Part shown: positions 8,419-16,360 of the stretch, one piece after another
How positions within the stretch are numbered: position 1 is the first letter of the stretch
Layout: each line of letters opens with the position of its first letter
Origin: CAYOBW01 sp964402115
Lineage (GTDB): Bacteria; Verrucomicrobiota; Kiritimatiellia; UBA8416; CAYOBW01
Length of the DNA: 36,374 nucleotides
Direction: 5' to 3'
Assembly (NCBI GenBank): GCA_964402115.1
Contig: CAYOBW010000037.1
Coordinates: forward strand, 1 to 36,374
Position numbers and translations under genes: made by a program
The notes under the pieces: model-generated
Told to the model about the DNA's origin: nothing
Database searches by the model: none
What the model saw: only the letters and a program-made list of their open reading frames with translations

Positions 8419-9789
8419 TCATGCTCCAGTCGGATTTGCGGCGCTTGCTTCCGACTTTGCGCCGGCGCCGGGGGTCAGTCGCTCCGTCTTTACGCCTTTG
8501 CGGGCGTCGTAGAGCCAGATGAGGCCGAACACCGCGAGCAGGAGGGCCGGCAGAATCGCCACGCTGCGGAACGAAGTCTGGGAGGCCACGATCAGGACGT
8601 CGTTCAGCTTGTCGCCGGTCAGCGCCTTGAACGCCTCCGCCCCGCCGGCGGCCTCCAGTTTGGCCGTGTCGTAGATCTTGCCCATGATCGGCATGAAGAG
8701 GTAGATCGCCAGCATCGCGCCGAACCCCATGATGCCCAGGGCCAGCGAGCCCGCCCGGGGGTAGCGGTCGTTCACGACCGCCAGCATGGTCGGCCACATG
8801 TAGCAGACGCCGGTGCCCCACAGGGTGGCGCCGAGGAAGGCGCTGACGGGGTCGTTCGCCACGCTCAGCCACCACAGGCCGATCGCCGCCAGGAGGCAGG
8901 ACACCCACAGGAGCCCCACGGCCGAGAGCTTGCGCACCAGGGCGCCGGCGAAGTGGCGCATCACGAACATCAGCCCGCTGATGTAGATCAGCAGCCAGAT
9001 GCCCCGGATGCCCACCGTCCGGGTGAGGGCCAGGTCCACCCACTGGCCCGGCGCCAGCTCGGCCGTGGCCGTGAACCAGATGCAGAGGAACCAGACCCAG
9101 AACATGGGCCGGCGGAAGAGCTCCTTGAACATCGCGCCGAAACTCACGCCTGCCGCCGCGCGCTCGGTCAGGGGAAACCGGGCGAAGCAGCACGTCACGG
9201 CCAGGCCGACGGCCGGCACCAGCGCGACGGAGAGCCGGGTCTTCCAGCCCACGTCCAGCGCGCCCAGGGCCAGGCCGATCAGCCCGCCGCAGACGATGCC
9301 GGCCGGCCACCAGGCATGAATCACATTGAGCTTGTGCGTGCGCTCCGCGGGGTAGAGCCCGGCCACCAGCGGGTTGGTGTTGGTGTCCACCAGTCCCCAG
9401 CCCAGCCCGATCAGGAGCATGCCGCCCCAGATGGCGCCGTAGAGATGGGCGGCCGCGAAGCGCTCGGCCAGCATGACCACGACCGTGCCGATGGCGATGA
9501 GCGTGCCCGACATCTTCATCAGGAACCCCATCCCGATGGCGTCGATCAGGGGGCTGACCACCAGGATGGTGAGCCCGTACCCCAGGAACGCCACGCCGAG
9601 GACGCCGCCGACCATCTCCGCGGCGTGCAGTGGATCGACCTTGGCGAAGAGCTCGCCCAGGTTTCCCGCGATGCTGCTCCGCATGCTGAAGTGGAAGCCG
9701 ATGGTGGCATAGGCGAGGCAGCTGATGATCAGCAGGAGGGTCTTGTTGCGCGGGGAATAGGTCCGCTCATCGTTCGGATCGGTTGGCAT
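8419..9789 (-). CDS. MFS transporter, probable sugar (fucose-type) permease
   Basis: This inner-membrane major facilitator protein has 456 residues and about 12 hydrophobic segments starting near residue 17. GFHFSMRSSIAGNLGELF near the N-terminus and the acidic/polar residues within membrane helices resemble sugar:proton symporters of the FucP-like branch. Specificity for fucose is inferred from the operon, not read from the protein. The start at 9789 is supported by AAGGGAG at 9794-9800. A longer open frame to 9939 exists but adds an Arg-rich, non-membrane stretch without support. It is the first gene of the five-gene operon. A TATTCT hexamer lies at 9918-9923 on the minus strand, with a poor -35. 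Confidence 0.88.
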   Translation of the reverse strand: MPTDPNDERTYSPRNKTLLLIISCLAYATIGFHFSMRSSIAGNLGELFAKVDPLHAAEMVGGVLGVAFLGYGLTILVVSPLIDAIGMGFLMKMSGTLIAIGTVVVMLAERFAAAHLYGAIWGGMLLIGLGWGLVDTNTNPLVAGLYPAERTHKLNVIHAWWPAGIVCGGLIGLALGALDVGWKTRLSVALVPAVGLAVTCCFARFPLTERAAAGVSFGAMFKELFRRPMFWVWFLCIWFTATAELAPGQWVDLALTRTVGIRGIWLLIYISGLMFVMRHFAGALVRKLSAVGLLWVSCLLAAIGLWWLSVANDPVSAFLGATLWGTGVCYMWPTMLAVVNDRYPRAGSLALGIMGFGAMLAIYLFMPIMGKIYDTAKLEAAGGAEAFKALTGDKLNDVLIVASQTSFRSVAILPALLLAVFGLIWLYDARKGVKTERLTPGAGAKSEASAANPTGA

Positions 9790-10020
9790 GCGTCTCCCTT
9801 CGCCCTGGCTTGGACAGTTCCGGCGCCACCCGTCACGGGGACCCGTTTCCCCCACGCTGCGGGAGCGTCCCCCCGCCAGCGTGCCGGCAGCGGCGCGCGC
9901 TTGCGGCAGACAGTGCCAGAATAGCGCCACCCGGCGCAAGCGCGACGTTCAACGCGGAAAGGGAGGAATAAGGGGGGGGTAAGGGAGGCTATCAGGCGAA
10001 CAGTGACGGTGACAGGCATT

Positions 10021-10086
10021 ACTGGGAGCGGGGGCGTCCCGCCCCCGGTCTTCATATTGCGGGGGCGGGACGCCCCCGCTCCCAGT
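10021..10086. repeat. 66-bp perfect palindrome, copy 1
   Basis: Two perfectly complementary 27-nt arms (10021-10047 and 10060-10086) flank a 12-nt loop, GTCTTCATATTG. The arms start ACTGGGAGCGGGGGCG. The arm sequence is identical to the element at 17156-17221, while the loop differs. In several frames it reads as peptides such as GSGGVPPP and GRDAPAPS, so it can generate false ORFs. It could act as a very strong terminator-like hairpin or be a small mobile palindrome; the sequence does not decide. Confidence 0.95.
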
Positions 10087-10137
10087 TTCCGGCAGGATTG
10101 GGGACGGGCGTCGGACGGCATTGGCACGCGGCCCATC

Positions 10138-10160
10138 CCCCGCGTTACCGCGGGGACTAC
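10138..10160 (-). repeat. GTAG-hairpin (REP-like), single copy
   Basis: On the minus strand GTAGT is followed by a perfect 7-bp stem, CCCCGCG/GTAA/CGCGGGG (10155-10149 with 10144-10138). This matches the GTAG-plus-hairpin layout of the other elements in this window. Confidence 0.45.
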
Positions 10161-10240
10161 GGGGAAATGCGCTGCGGGCGGCGGGATGGCTGCTTGACAC
10201 AAGACGCCGCCTGGCGGAAGGTTCTCCGAGAGGTGCATGC

Positions 10241-12634
10241 ATGCAGAGATTCCTGCTACCGGTCCTGTTATTCGCCGCCGGCGCGTCCGGCGCGGAGCCG
10301 GCCGGGCCGTCCGCGCTGCTGCGCAACGGTTCGTTCCGGGAGCTGACTGACACCGGCGGGCCGGCCGGTTGGCGCATCGTCGAGGAGGGCCAGAAGACCG
10401 TCGTGGACAGCGCGGCGGGCGTTCTGCGCGTCGACATCGCCAGCGCGCGAACCTCCGACGGGCAGATCGGGCAGCGCGTGAAGGGCCTCCGGCCGGAACG
10501 CGCCTACGTGGTCTCCGCCCAGCTGCGCAGCTCGAAACCGGGCATCGCCTACCTGCAGGTGAAGCGCCACCGCGGCGGGCACGAGCTGCAGCGGATTACC
10601 GCGCCCCAGCGCAGCGACACGGCGTGGCGCGACGCCGAGGTGACCTTTCCCGTCGGCGATGCAGACGAGGTGGAGGTGCTTTGTCGCTTCCGGCAGAAGG
10701 ACGACACGCTGGGGCAGACGGTCTGGTTCCGCGCCGTGCAGCTGCGCGAAGCGGATGCTCCCACCCTCGGCGGCGGCGAAGCCGTGCCCACGTTTCACAG
10801 CATCGGCGTGCACCTGAACTACGCCGGCGGCCTGACGGATCAGAGCGCGGGCCGTGTGCGCTACCGGGCGGCGGGGGCGCCGGAGTGGCTGGACGGCCTG
10901 CCGCTCGTGCCGTGCGGCAGCGAGCGCCAGCTGCGGGGCAGCCTGCTGGCGTTGACGCCGGATACGGCCTACGAGATCGAGTGCCGGCTGACCTCGCCGG
11001 CGGATGATGCCGGCCAGCCACCTGCCGTCGTCATGCTGCGGGCGCGCACCTGGCCGGAAGACGTGCCGGTGGCCGAAGTGCGCACCCTGCCCGCGGGCAC
11101 GACCAATGGCATGCTGCGCATTGCCGCCCAGGGCAAGCCCGACGGCTGGATCTGCTACCGCCCCGCCCCCGGCGGCGGCGCGACGGTTGACGCGGGCAGT
11201 GGCGCCGATTACGCCCTGCTCCTCGAGAACGCGGCCTACGTGCTCGTCGAGGAGCTGGCCTTGCGCGGGGGTCGCCGCGACGCGGTCCGGGTGGCGAAGT
11301 CGCACGACGTGCGCATCCGCCGCTGCGATATCGCGGGCTGGGGCGATCCCGGCACGGCGCAGCCGGGGCTCCCGCAGGGGCTCTACGTGGACGCCGCGGG
11401 ACGCACGATCAACTACCAGGCGGGGGTGCGCGTCTGCGACGGCAGCGCCCGGATCGTGGTGGAGCGCTGCTTCATCCACGCGCCGCGCGGCACGGCCAAC
11501 TCGTGGGCGCACGGGCATCCGGCCGGCCCCCAGGGGATCATCCTCGACCGCACGGGCGGCAACAACGTCGTGCGGTACAACGATATCGTCGGCTCGGAGA
11601 CGCACTGGTGGAACGACGCGATCGAAAGCGTCTCCAACGGGGAGGTCGGCGGCGGCCCGTACCGGGACACGGACATCCACGGCAACGTGCTGGCGTTCAG
11701 CAACGACGACGGCACGGAGCTCGACGGCGGACAGATCAACGTCCGGTACTGGCACAACTGGATCGCCTGGGCGCTTTGCGGCATCAGCTGCGCGCCCAAC
11801 CGCAGCGGCCCCTCCTACGTCTACCGCAACCTGATCGCGGGGCTGGGGGATGAGCGGGAGTCCACCGGGTCGGCGTTCAAGATGGGCGGCGCCGGCCTGT
11901 CGCCCGGGCTGTGCGTCATCGCCCACAACACGGTGTACGGCCGGGGCGGCGGACTGCGCAGCGTCGGCTACGGCAGCGGCGCGGATCGCGGCGCCTACGT
12001 GGCCTTCTCGCGCAACAACCTCTTCGCGGGGCCCGGCGGCCAGGATGTCGTCAACATCTCGACCGATTCCCGCAACGACTTCGACTACGACCTGACCGCG
12101 CGGGGCGGCGTACGCCTGGCCGGCGGGGGCGAGGCGCACGCGGTGACGTCGGCCCCGTCCTTCGTCGCCGCGAGCCTGGGCGACTACCGCCTCGCCGCCG
12201 GTTCGGCGGGCCTCGACCAGGGCTGCCGCGTGCCCGGGCTGAACCACGCCTTCGCCGGCCGCGCGCCGGACATGGGCGCTTTCGAAACCGACGCCGCCGG
12301 ACCGGACTTCCCGCCGCGTCCGGACGGCTTCACCGTGCTGCCTCTGCGGGCGACGGTTGCGCTTCCGCCGTCGCGTGGCCGGGTTGCGGCCACGTTCCAG
12401 GTCACCGTGCCGGCCGGCCTGGGGGCGACGTGGACGGCATACCCCAATAGCGCCTGGCTCACCTGCGACCCCTCGTGCGGCCCCGCCGACGGCAAGCCCG
12501 TGATCGTGCGGGTCGGCATCGGGGATGACGGGCGACCGCGCCCTCGCTACCGCGGCGCGGTGACGTTCCGCACGGACCGCGGTTTCGCGCGAACCGTCAT
12601 GCTCGAAGCCGGGGACGCCCCGTCCGGCAAGTAG
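10241..12634 (+). CDS. Secreted parallel beta-helix protein with CBM-like, FN3-like and BACON-like domains
   Basis: The product has 797 residues and begins with a signal peptide (MQRFLLPVLLFAAGASGAEP). Residues 24-160 form a jelly-roll-like carbohydrate-binding domain (LLRNGSF ... GQIGQRVKGL). About 185-300 resembles a fibronectin type III fold. About 310-690 is a right-handed parallel beta-helix, with repeated short strands such as VVERCFIH, NNVVRYNDI and GNVLAF, like pectate-lyase-type or sugar-hydrolase helices. The last 100 residues (ATWTAYPNSAWLTCDPS) look like a BACON-type binding domain. The start at 10241 was chosen because GAGAGG (10228-10233) is 7 nt upstream and a signal peptide follows; the frame is open from 10121. 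Substrate is unknown. It may be a polysaccharide lyase or hydrolase acting with the neighbouring fucosidases, or only a binding protein. Confidence 0.8.
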   Translation: MQRFLLPVLLFAAGASGAEPAGPSALLRNGSFRELTDTGGPAGWRIVEEGQKTVVDSAAGVLRVDIASARTSDGQIGQRVKGLRPERAYVVSAQLRSSKPGIAYLQVKRHRGGHELQRITAPQRSDTAWRDAEVTFPVGDADEVEVLCRFRQKDDTLGQTVWFRAVQLREADAPTLGGGEAVPTFHSIGVHLNYAGGLTDQSAGRVRYRAAGAPEWLDGLPLVPCGSERQLRGSLLALTPDTAYEIECRLTSPADDAGQPPAVVMLRARTWPEDVPVAEVRTLPAGTTNGMLRIAAQGKPDGWICYRPAPGGGATVDAGSGADYALLLENAAYVLVEELALRGGRRDAVRVAKSHDVRIRRCDIAGWGDPGTAQPGLPQGLYVDAAGRTINYQAGVRVCDGSARIVVERCFIHAPRGTANSWAHGHPAGPQGIILDRTGGNNVVRYNDIVGSETHWWNDAIESVSNGEVGGGPYRDTDIHGNVLAFSNDDGTELDGGQINVRYWHNWIAWALCGISCAPNRSGPSYVYRNLIAGLGDERESTGSAFKMGGAGLSPGLCVIAHNTVYGRGGGLRSVGYGSGADRGAYVAFSRNNLFAGPGGQDVVNISTDSRNDFDYDLTARGGVRLAGGGEAHAVTSAPSFVAASLGDYRLAAGSAGLDQGCRVPGLNHAFAGRAPDMGAFETDAAGPDFPPRPDGFTVLPLRATVALPPSRGRVAATFQVTVPAGLGATWTAYPNSAWLTCDPSCGPADGKPVIVRVGIGDDGRPRPRYRGAVTFRTDRGFARTVMLEAGDAPSGK

Positions 12635-12744
12635 CGTTTCCGCCGCGGCACGACGTGGGACGGTGCTCCTGCGCCGTCGTCCCCCTCCATTCGTGAGGGA
12701 CAACCCAGAGGATCGCACACGAAGGCCGCCGGGCGCCCCAAGTG

Positions 12745-12764
12745 GCGCGGGCATTCCTGCCCGC
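12745..12764. terminator. GC-rich hairpin between convergent genes
   Basis: CGCGGGCA/TTCC/TGCCCGCG is a perfect 8-bp stem with a 4-nt loop, placed between the stops of the plus-strand beta-helix gene and the minus-strand HEAT gene. There is no U-run on either side, so bidirectional termination is only plausible. It could also be a dispersed hairpin repeat. Confidence 0.4.
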
Positions 12765-12773
12765 GATTGTGCT

Positions 12774-15002
12774 TCACGGGGCGGGTGCCAGGCGCGCCAT
12801 CTGCTCGGGCGCGAGAATGGTCCCGACCGCTTCGACGAACGCGGCGATCTCCGCATGGCGGCGCTGGCTGACCAATCGGATCGCGTCGCCAAGACGCTCG
12901 ACCGCGCGCTCCTTGACCGGGCCGGGCGGCGCTTCCAGGTAGGCCTGAAGCAGCGCGCCGCTGTCATCGATCGGGTACGCCGGCGGCAGTGCAAGCTGGC
13001 GCAGCCGCCCCGCCTGCTCGGCGGTGATGCCGGCCGCTGCGAATCGTTCCGGGTGCAGGATCAGATCGCGGGCGGCTTCCGCGGTCTTGTACATCCGGGC
13101 GTACGCCGGCGAAGGCGTGTAGGTCCAGCTCGCTCCGCCGCGATGCTTGGAGGTGCGGAAGAAGCCCGCCTGAATCTCCGCGCCGTTCTCCAGGGGCGTG
13201 AGCACCGGCTCGAAATCGATGGGCGGATCGGCCTTGAGATCTGCAGGGCGCTCCCTCTTCGGCCACGCGGGCCGGGCGGCGATCGGACCGGCGAGCTTCT
13301 TCAGCTCCGCCAGGACGCCCAGGTTCCTCGCGCAGGTTTCCGGCGTCCCGTTGGCGTTCGGGTCGTGCTCGTAGTTGACCTGCGGCGCGTTCGGACAGGC
13401 CTTGACCTGCTCCAGGATCCACCAGTTGCGCCCGCTCCACGCCATGTCGAAGTCGAGTCCGCTGAGGAGTGCCGGCACGGCCTGCGCGCCGCCATACATG
13501 CGCAGCAGGCGGAGCGTGTCGTACCAGCCACCGTGATCCTCCTGCCGGCACATCAGGACCGGGAGCAGCCAGTCGGTCTGCAGCGGTTGGCGGAGCTTGT
13601 CAGCCAGGGCCAGGACGACCTGGTAGCGCAGCAGGAGATCGCCGTCTTCGGCGAATCGCACCAGCGTTGCGATGGCCTCCGGCCCGCCGTTCGCCACCAG
13701 CGCCGGGACCGCGGCCGTCCGCAAGGCGGGCGTGCCGTGTTCCAGCGTATCGGCCAGCACCGACAGGGCCCGCGCGGACTTGGACGCGCCGAGGGCGAGC
13801 AGCACGGCTGCCTTCACCGGCGAAGTCTCCGCGGCGAGGGCCTGCAGCAGCGCCTCGACACCGCGCGGGTGCCGCATCTCGCCGAGGGCGGCCGCGGCCG
13901 CGCCGCGGATGACCGGATCGGCGTCCTTCAATCCCGCCAGCGCGACGTCGAGCGCCCCGTCGGCAGGCACCAGGGGCAGCGCGGAAAGCGCGGCCGTGCG
14001 CCGTGCGGCGGGACCGGTCTGCGCCAGTGTGGCGAGCCTGGTCAGCGCGTCCTCGCGGCCGAACAAGGCCAGGCGCTTCAGCAGCGCGGCGAGTTCCGCC
14101 TCCGGCGCGGCCAGCGCGCTGGCGACCGCTTCGTCGAGTACCTGTGCGACGCGCTCCGGCGTCCGCGCGAGGATCGTCAGGTTGTAGCTCGACTGCACCA
14201 GGGGCTGTGCCGCGAGGGCGAACCGGCAACTGACCGTGTACGCGCCAGGCTGCTCGATCGTGCGAAACCGCGTGAGGTCAAGCACCCGTGTGAACGTCTC
14301 GCCGCCGGGTGTGAGCAGCTCGCGACTCATCAGGCCGCCGAAGTCCGGCGCGTTGGCGTGGGGGTCGGGCAGCAGTCTCCCGGCGTCGTCGGTCACCTCG
14401 ATCTTGAAGCGATCATGCCGGCCGGTGCCGCGGTAGTCGCCGCCGAACAGGAACTCGAAATCGCCCGGGCCGAGGTTCTCCGCGGTGAACGTCACTTCCA
14501 GCGGTTCGCCCCACACGCTGCGGGTCTTGACGGGCACGAATCCGGCGCGGATGGTCGTGCCCGTGACGGCGTAGTCGGCCACGTAGGCGCGCCGGTCCGC
14601 GGGGATCGGCGGCGGCGGCACGGGCGGCGGGTCCAGGCCGAGGCCGGTTTCGCGTTTGCGGATCACCTTTTCCGTGTTCCGGCTGAACTCGATTTCGATT
14701 TGCCGGCCCTCGCCCAGGGAGTAGTTCAGGAACCGGGCGAGATTTCCGTGTTTGGCGGAGTCCGGCACGCCCAGGCGATTCAGAACGTCGGAGCGTGTCA
14801 TGCCGGGCTGAATCAGCGGGTAGAGCGTCATCGCCGCCGGAAGCCGTTTCGCGGACGTCGGTCCCTCGCGGAACGCCGCACTGACGCGCTCCAGCGCAGC
14901 GCCGGGCTGGAGATCCTCCGGGGCCGCGGCCGCCCCGGACGTTTCCGCGCCGGCGGGAAACGCCGCCAGGATGCCGCACAGCAGTGCAAGGGTCGCTTTC
15001 AT
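12774..15002 (-). CDS. Secreted HEAT-repeat protein with BamE/SmpA-like N-terminal motif
   Basis: The product has 742 residues. A signal peptide (residues 1-19) is followed at 64-115 by a SmpA/OmlA-like segment (IQPGMTRSDVLNRLGVPDSA), a proline-rich linker (124-135) and an immunoglobulin-like beta region (145-255). HEAT/PBS-lyase-type alpha repeats cover about 265-500, for example KDADPVIRGAAAAALGEMRHP. A C-terminal part of unknown fold follows. HEAT arrays serve as protein-binding scaffolds; no catalytic function is visible. AAGGAGG at 15015-15021 lies 12 nt before the ATG, a little far, and it overlaps the start of the 89-bp repeat. So that repeat supplies part of this gene's leader. Its partner is unknown. 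Confidence 0.75.
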   Translation of the reverse strand: MKATLALLCGILAAFPAGAETSGAAAAPEDLQPGAALERVSAAFREGPTSAKRLPAAMTLYPLIQPGMTRSDVLNRLGVPDSAKHGNLARFLNYSLGEGRQIEIEFSRNTEKVIRKRETGLGLDPPPVPPPPIPADRRAYVADYAVTGTTIRAGFVPVKTRSVWGEPLEVTFTAENLGPGDFEFLFGGDYRGTGRHDRFKIEVTDDAGRLLPDPHANAPDFGGLMSRELLTPGGETFTRVLDLTRFRTIEQPGAYTVSCRFALAAQPLVQSSYNLTILARTPERVAQVLDEAVASALAAPEAELAALLKRLALFGREDALTRLATLAQTGPAARRTAALSALPLVPADGALDVALAGLKDADPVIRGAAAAALGEMRHPRGVEALLQALAAETSPVKAAVLLALGASKSARALSVLADTLEHGTPALRTAAVPALVANGGPEAIATLVRFAEDGDLLLRYQVVLALADKLRQPLQTDWLLPVLMCRQEDHGGWYDTLRLLRMYGGAQAVPALLSGLDFDMAWSGRNWWILEQVKACPNAPQVNYEHDPNANGTPETCARNLGVLAELKKLAGPIAARPAWPKRERPADLKADPPIDFEPVLTPLENGAEIQAGFFRTSKHRGGASWTYTPSPAYARMYKTAEAARDLILHPERFAAAGITAEQAGRLRQLALPPAYPIDDSGALLQAYLEAPPGPVKERAVERLGDAIRLVSQRRHAEIAAFVEAVGTILAPEQMARLAPAP

Positions 15003-15016
15003 GGCTTCGAGGGGCC

Positions 15017-15105
15017 TCCTTGTGCCGCCGCCATTTCGCCGTTTCCCGAGATGTCCACCACGTGACCGCGGATTCTGCCCTGCCAGGCGCCATCCTGTCC
15101 AGAAG
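15017..15105. repeat. 89-bp direct repeat, left copy
   Basis: This sequence matches 16235-16323 at 84 of 89 positions without gaps and in the same orientation. It starts TCCTTGTGCCG and ends ATCCTGTCCAGAAG. It covers the 5' leader and probable promoter zone of the HEAT-repeat gene and forms the left border of the toxin-antitoxin segment. Confidence 0.92.
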
Positions 15106-15130
15106 CGCGTTCAGCAGCATTATGGCCAAG

Positions 15131-15202
15131 ACAGCAGGCTCGTAGCGCCTGCTGTACGGCGCAAGCCAACACAAAGTACAGCGGGGGCTACGAACCCGCT
15201 GT
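15131..15202. repeat. Inverted pair of GTAG hairpins
   Basis: Hairpin one is ACAGCAGG/9-nt loop/CCTGCTGT (15131-15155). Hairpin two is ACAGCGGG/9-nt loop/CCCGCTGT (15178-15202). Hairpin two matches the reverse complement of hairpin one apart from about 4 positions. Two of those differences are a paired A-T to G-C change in the stem. GTAG lies on the plus strand in the first (15142-15145) and on the minus strand in the second (15188-15191). The rest of 15106-15450 shows no gene. Confidence 0.7.
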
Positions 15203-15431
15203 TTTGCGGGCGCCGAAAAGCGCCATGTGCGAATCGCTATGCGTTCGGACCTTGAACGTGACGTCGGGAGGCCCCATGATACAAGAGGTACACGCCTGTT
15301 GCGCTCTTGTGGATGCGGCGGATTGAAGAGGAAGCGTCCGTGGAATCTCAGGCATCGCGGCAGACGCGGTTTTCAGCTTCGCCGATAGCGGTTTGCTGGA
15401 CGAACTTGTGGTTTCGAGCGGGATCTGGAAT

Positions 15432-15447
15432 ACATCAATATTGATGT
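15432..15447. promoter_or_regulatory. Palindromic operator candidate of the toxin-antitoxin pair
   Basis: ACATCAATATTGATGT is a perfect 16-bp palindrome ending 3 bp before the toxin start codon. It is AT-rich in a GC-rich surrounding. XRE-type antitoxins usually bind such a site and repress their own operon, so autoregulation is inferred. Confidence 0.65.
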
Positions 15448-15450
15448 TGC

Positions 15451-15810
15451 ATGAGCATGGAATTCAGCGTAGAGTTTTACACATCGGAAACGGGCAGGTG
15501 TCCGGTCTTGGAGTTCCTTGACGATCTCAAGGCAACCGATCCGGCAGACCACGCGGCGGTGCTTCGCGGGTTGGTCAAACTGAGGGATCGCCGTTATCAC
15601 CACGCACCGCTGTCAAAGGCGCTTAGCGACGGCCTGTTTGAGTTGCGTCATGTCGGCAGGCTCAACACGCGCGTTCTGTGGTTCTTCATGAAAGGACGGC
15701 GGATTATTGCCGTTCACGGCATCCGCAACAAAGGGCAGGCTATCCAGGCGGGCGACCTCGGGACGGCGTGGGCACGGATGCGCGACTGGCAGGAAAGGTT
15801 CGGAGCATGA
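15451..15810 (+). CDS. RelE/HigB-like toxin (phage Gp49-like family)
   Basis: This small basic protein of 119 residues has the Gp49-like/HigB pattern. It starts with EFSVEFYTSETGRCPVLEFLDDL, continues with GLFELRHVGRLNTRVLWFF and ends with a helix containing RNKGQAIQAGDLGTAW. Members are ribosome-dependent mRNA interferases that inhibit translation. The gene overlaps the antitoxin gene by ATGA. A start at 15457 is also possible, and no strong Shine-Dalgarno is seen. Toxin-first order with an XRE antitoxin is the HigBA-type arrangement. It is on the plus strand while its neighbours on both sides are on the minus strand, and it sits between 89-bp direct repeats, which fits a horizontally acquired cassette (inference). 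Confidence 0.88.
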   Translation: MSMEFSVEFYTSETGRCPVLEFLDDLKATDPADHAAVLRGLVKLRDRRYHHAPLSKALSDGLFELRHVGRLNTRVLWFFMKGRRIIAVHGIRNKGQAIQAGDLGTAWARMRDWQERFGA

Positions 15811-16145
15811 AGAGGACCAACTTTGACCTCTATCTGGAGGAACAACTGAAGGATCCCGTCTTTGCCGAGCGATTCGAAGCCGCCGGTGAGGCGTGGGATG
15901 TGGCGATGCAGATAGCGGCACTGCGCGAAAAGGCCGGGCTTTCCCAGAAGGCACTTGCTCGGAAACTGAAGACATCGCAGCAGCAGATCAGTCGCCTGGA
16001 GTCGCCAGCCTACGAGGGGCACTCCCTGAGTATGCTTCGCCGTGTGGCGCACGCCCTCAACGCCGAAGTGAAAGTGGTCTTCGAGCCGGCTCACGGCAAG
16101 CATGCCGTCGTGGCCGAGTCTCGCGCAAAATATGGCAGCCGATGA
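15807..16145 (+). CDS. XRE-family antitoxin (HTH regulator)
   Basis: The protein has 112 residues with a helix-turn-helix over about 34-90: IAALREKAGLSQKALARKL, then TSQQQISRLESPAYEGHSLS. It should neutralise the upstream toxin and repress the operon by binding the palindrome at 15432-15447. The start overlaps the toxin stop (ATGA, 15807-15810), indicating translational coupling. GGAG at 15802-15805 is too close to act as the ribosome site, while AGGAAAGG at 15791-15798 is better placed. Confidence 0.9.
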   Translation: MKRTNFDLYLEEQLKDPVFAERFEAAGEAWDVAMQIAALREKAGLSQKALARKLKTSQQQISRLESPAYEGHSLSMLRRVAHALNAEVKVVFEPAHGKHAVVAESRAKYGSR

Positions 16146-16234
16146 TGACGCTGGAACAGAGACAGGAATTGCCGTGGATCATCGGATAGGGCAGAGAAGT
16201 CGTCCTCCATCTGGAAGCGCCTTCCATTTGTACA

Positions 16235-16323
16235 TCCTTGTGCCGGCGCCATTTCGCCGTTTCCCGCGCTGTCCACCACGCGACCGCGGATTCTGCCCTG
16301 CCAGGCACCATCCTGTCCAGAAG
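16235..16323. repeat. 89-bp direct repeat, right copy
   Basis: This is the partner of 15017-15105, with 5 mismatches in 89 bp. It lies between the antitoxin stop and the stop of the SGNH gene at 16361. The remaining bases of 16146-16360 show no gene. Confidence 0.92.
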
Positions 16324-16360
16324 TCGTGTTTGAGCCACCCGGCACGTTGCGATGCCCGCG

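Larger units (their letters stand above)
9790..10240. other. Divergent intergenic region between the fucosidase operon and the beta-helix gene
   Basis: This 451-bp stretch has no gene. It holds a TATTCT hexamer for the leftward operon (9918-9923), a purine-rich run (9958-9990), the perfect 66-bp palindrome (10021-10086), a GTAG-type hairpin on the minus strand (10138-10160) and a perfect TTGACA (10194-10199) upstream of the rightward gene. No convincing -10 follows that TTGACA at 16-18 bp spacing. Confidence 0.6.

Noticed and set aside
9918..9939. Full match of the shared promoter module before the MFS operon
   Set aside because: TATTCT is present, but the TTGCGC lies only 10 bp from it and no other -35 fits the 17-bp spacing.
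10194..10222. Strong sigma70 promoter for the beta-helix gene
   Set aside because: TTGACA is perfect, but no acceptable -10 hexamer follows at 16-18 bp and the leader would be very short.
15017..16323. Insertion sequence with target-site duplication around the toxin-antitoxin pair
   Set aside because: The 89-bp direct repeats are far too long for a target duplication, no transposase is present and no terminal inverted repeats are seen.
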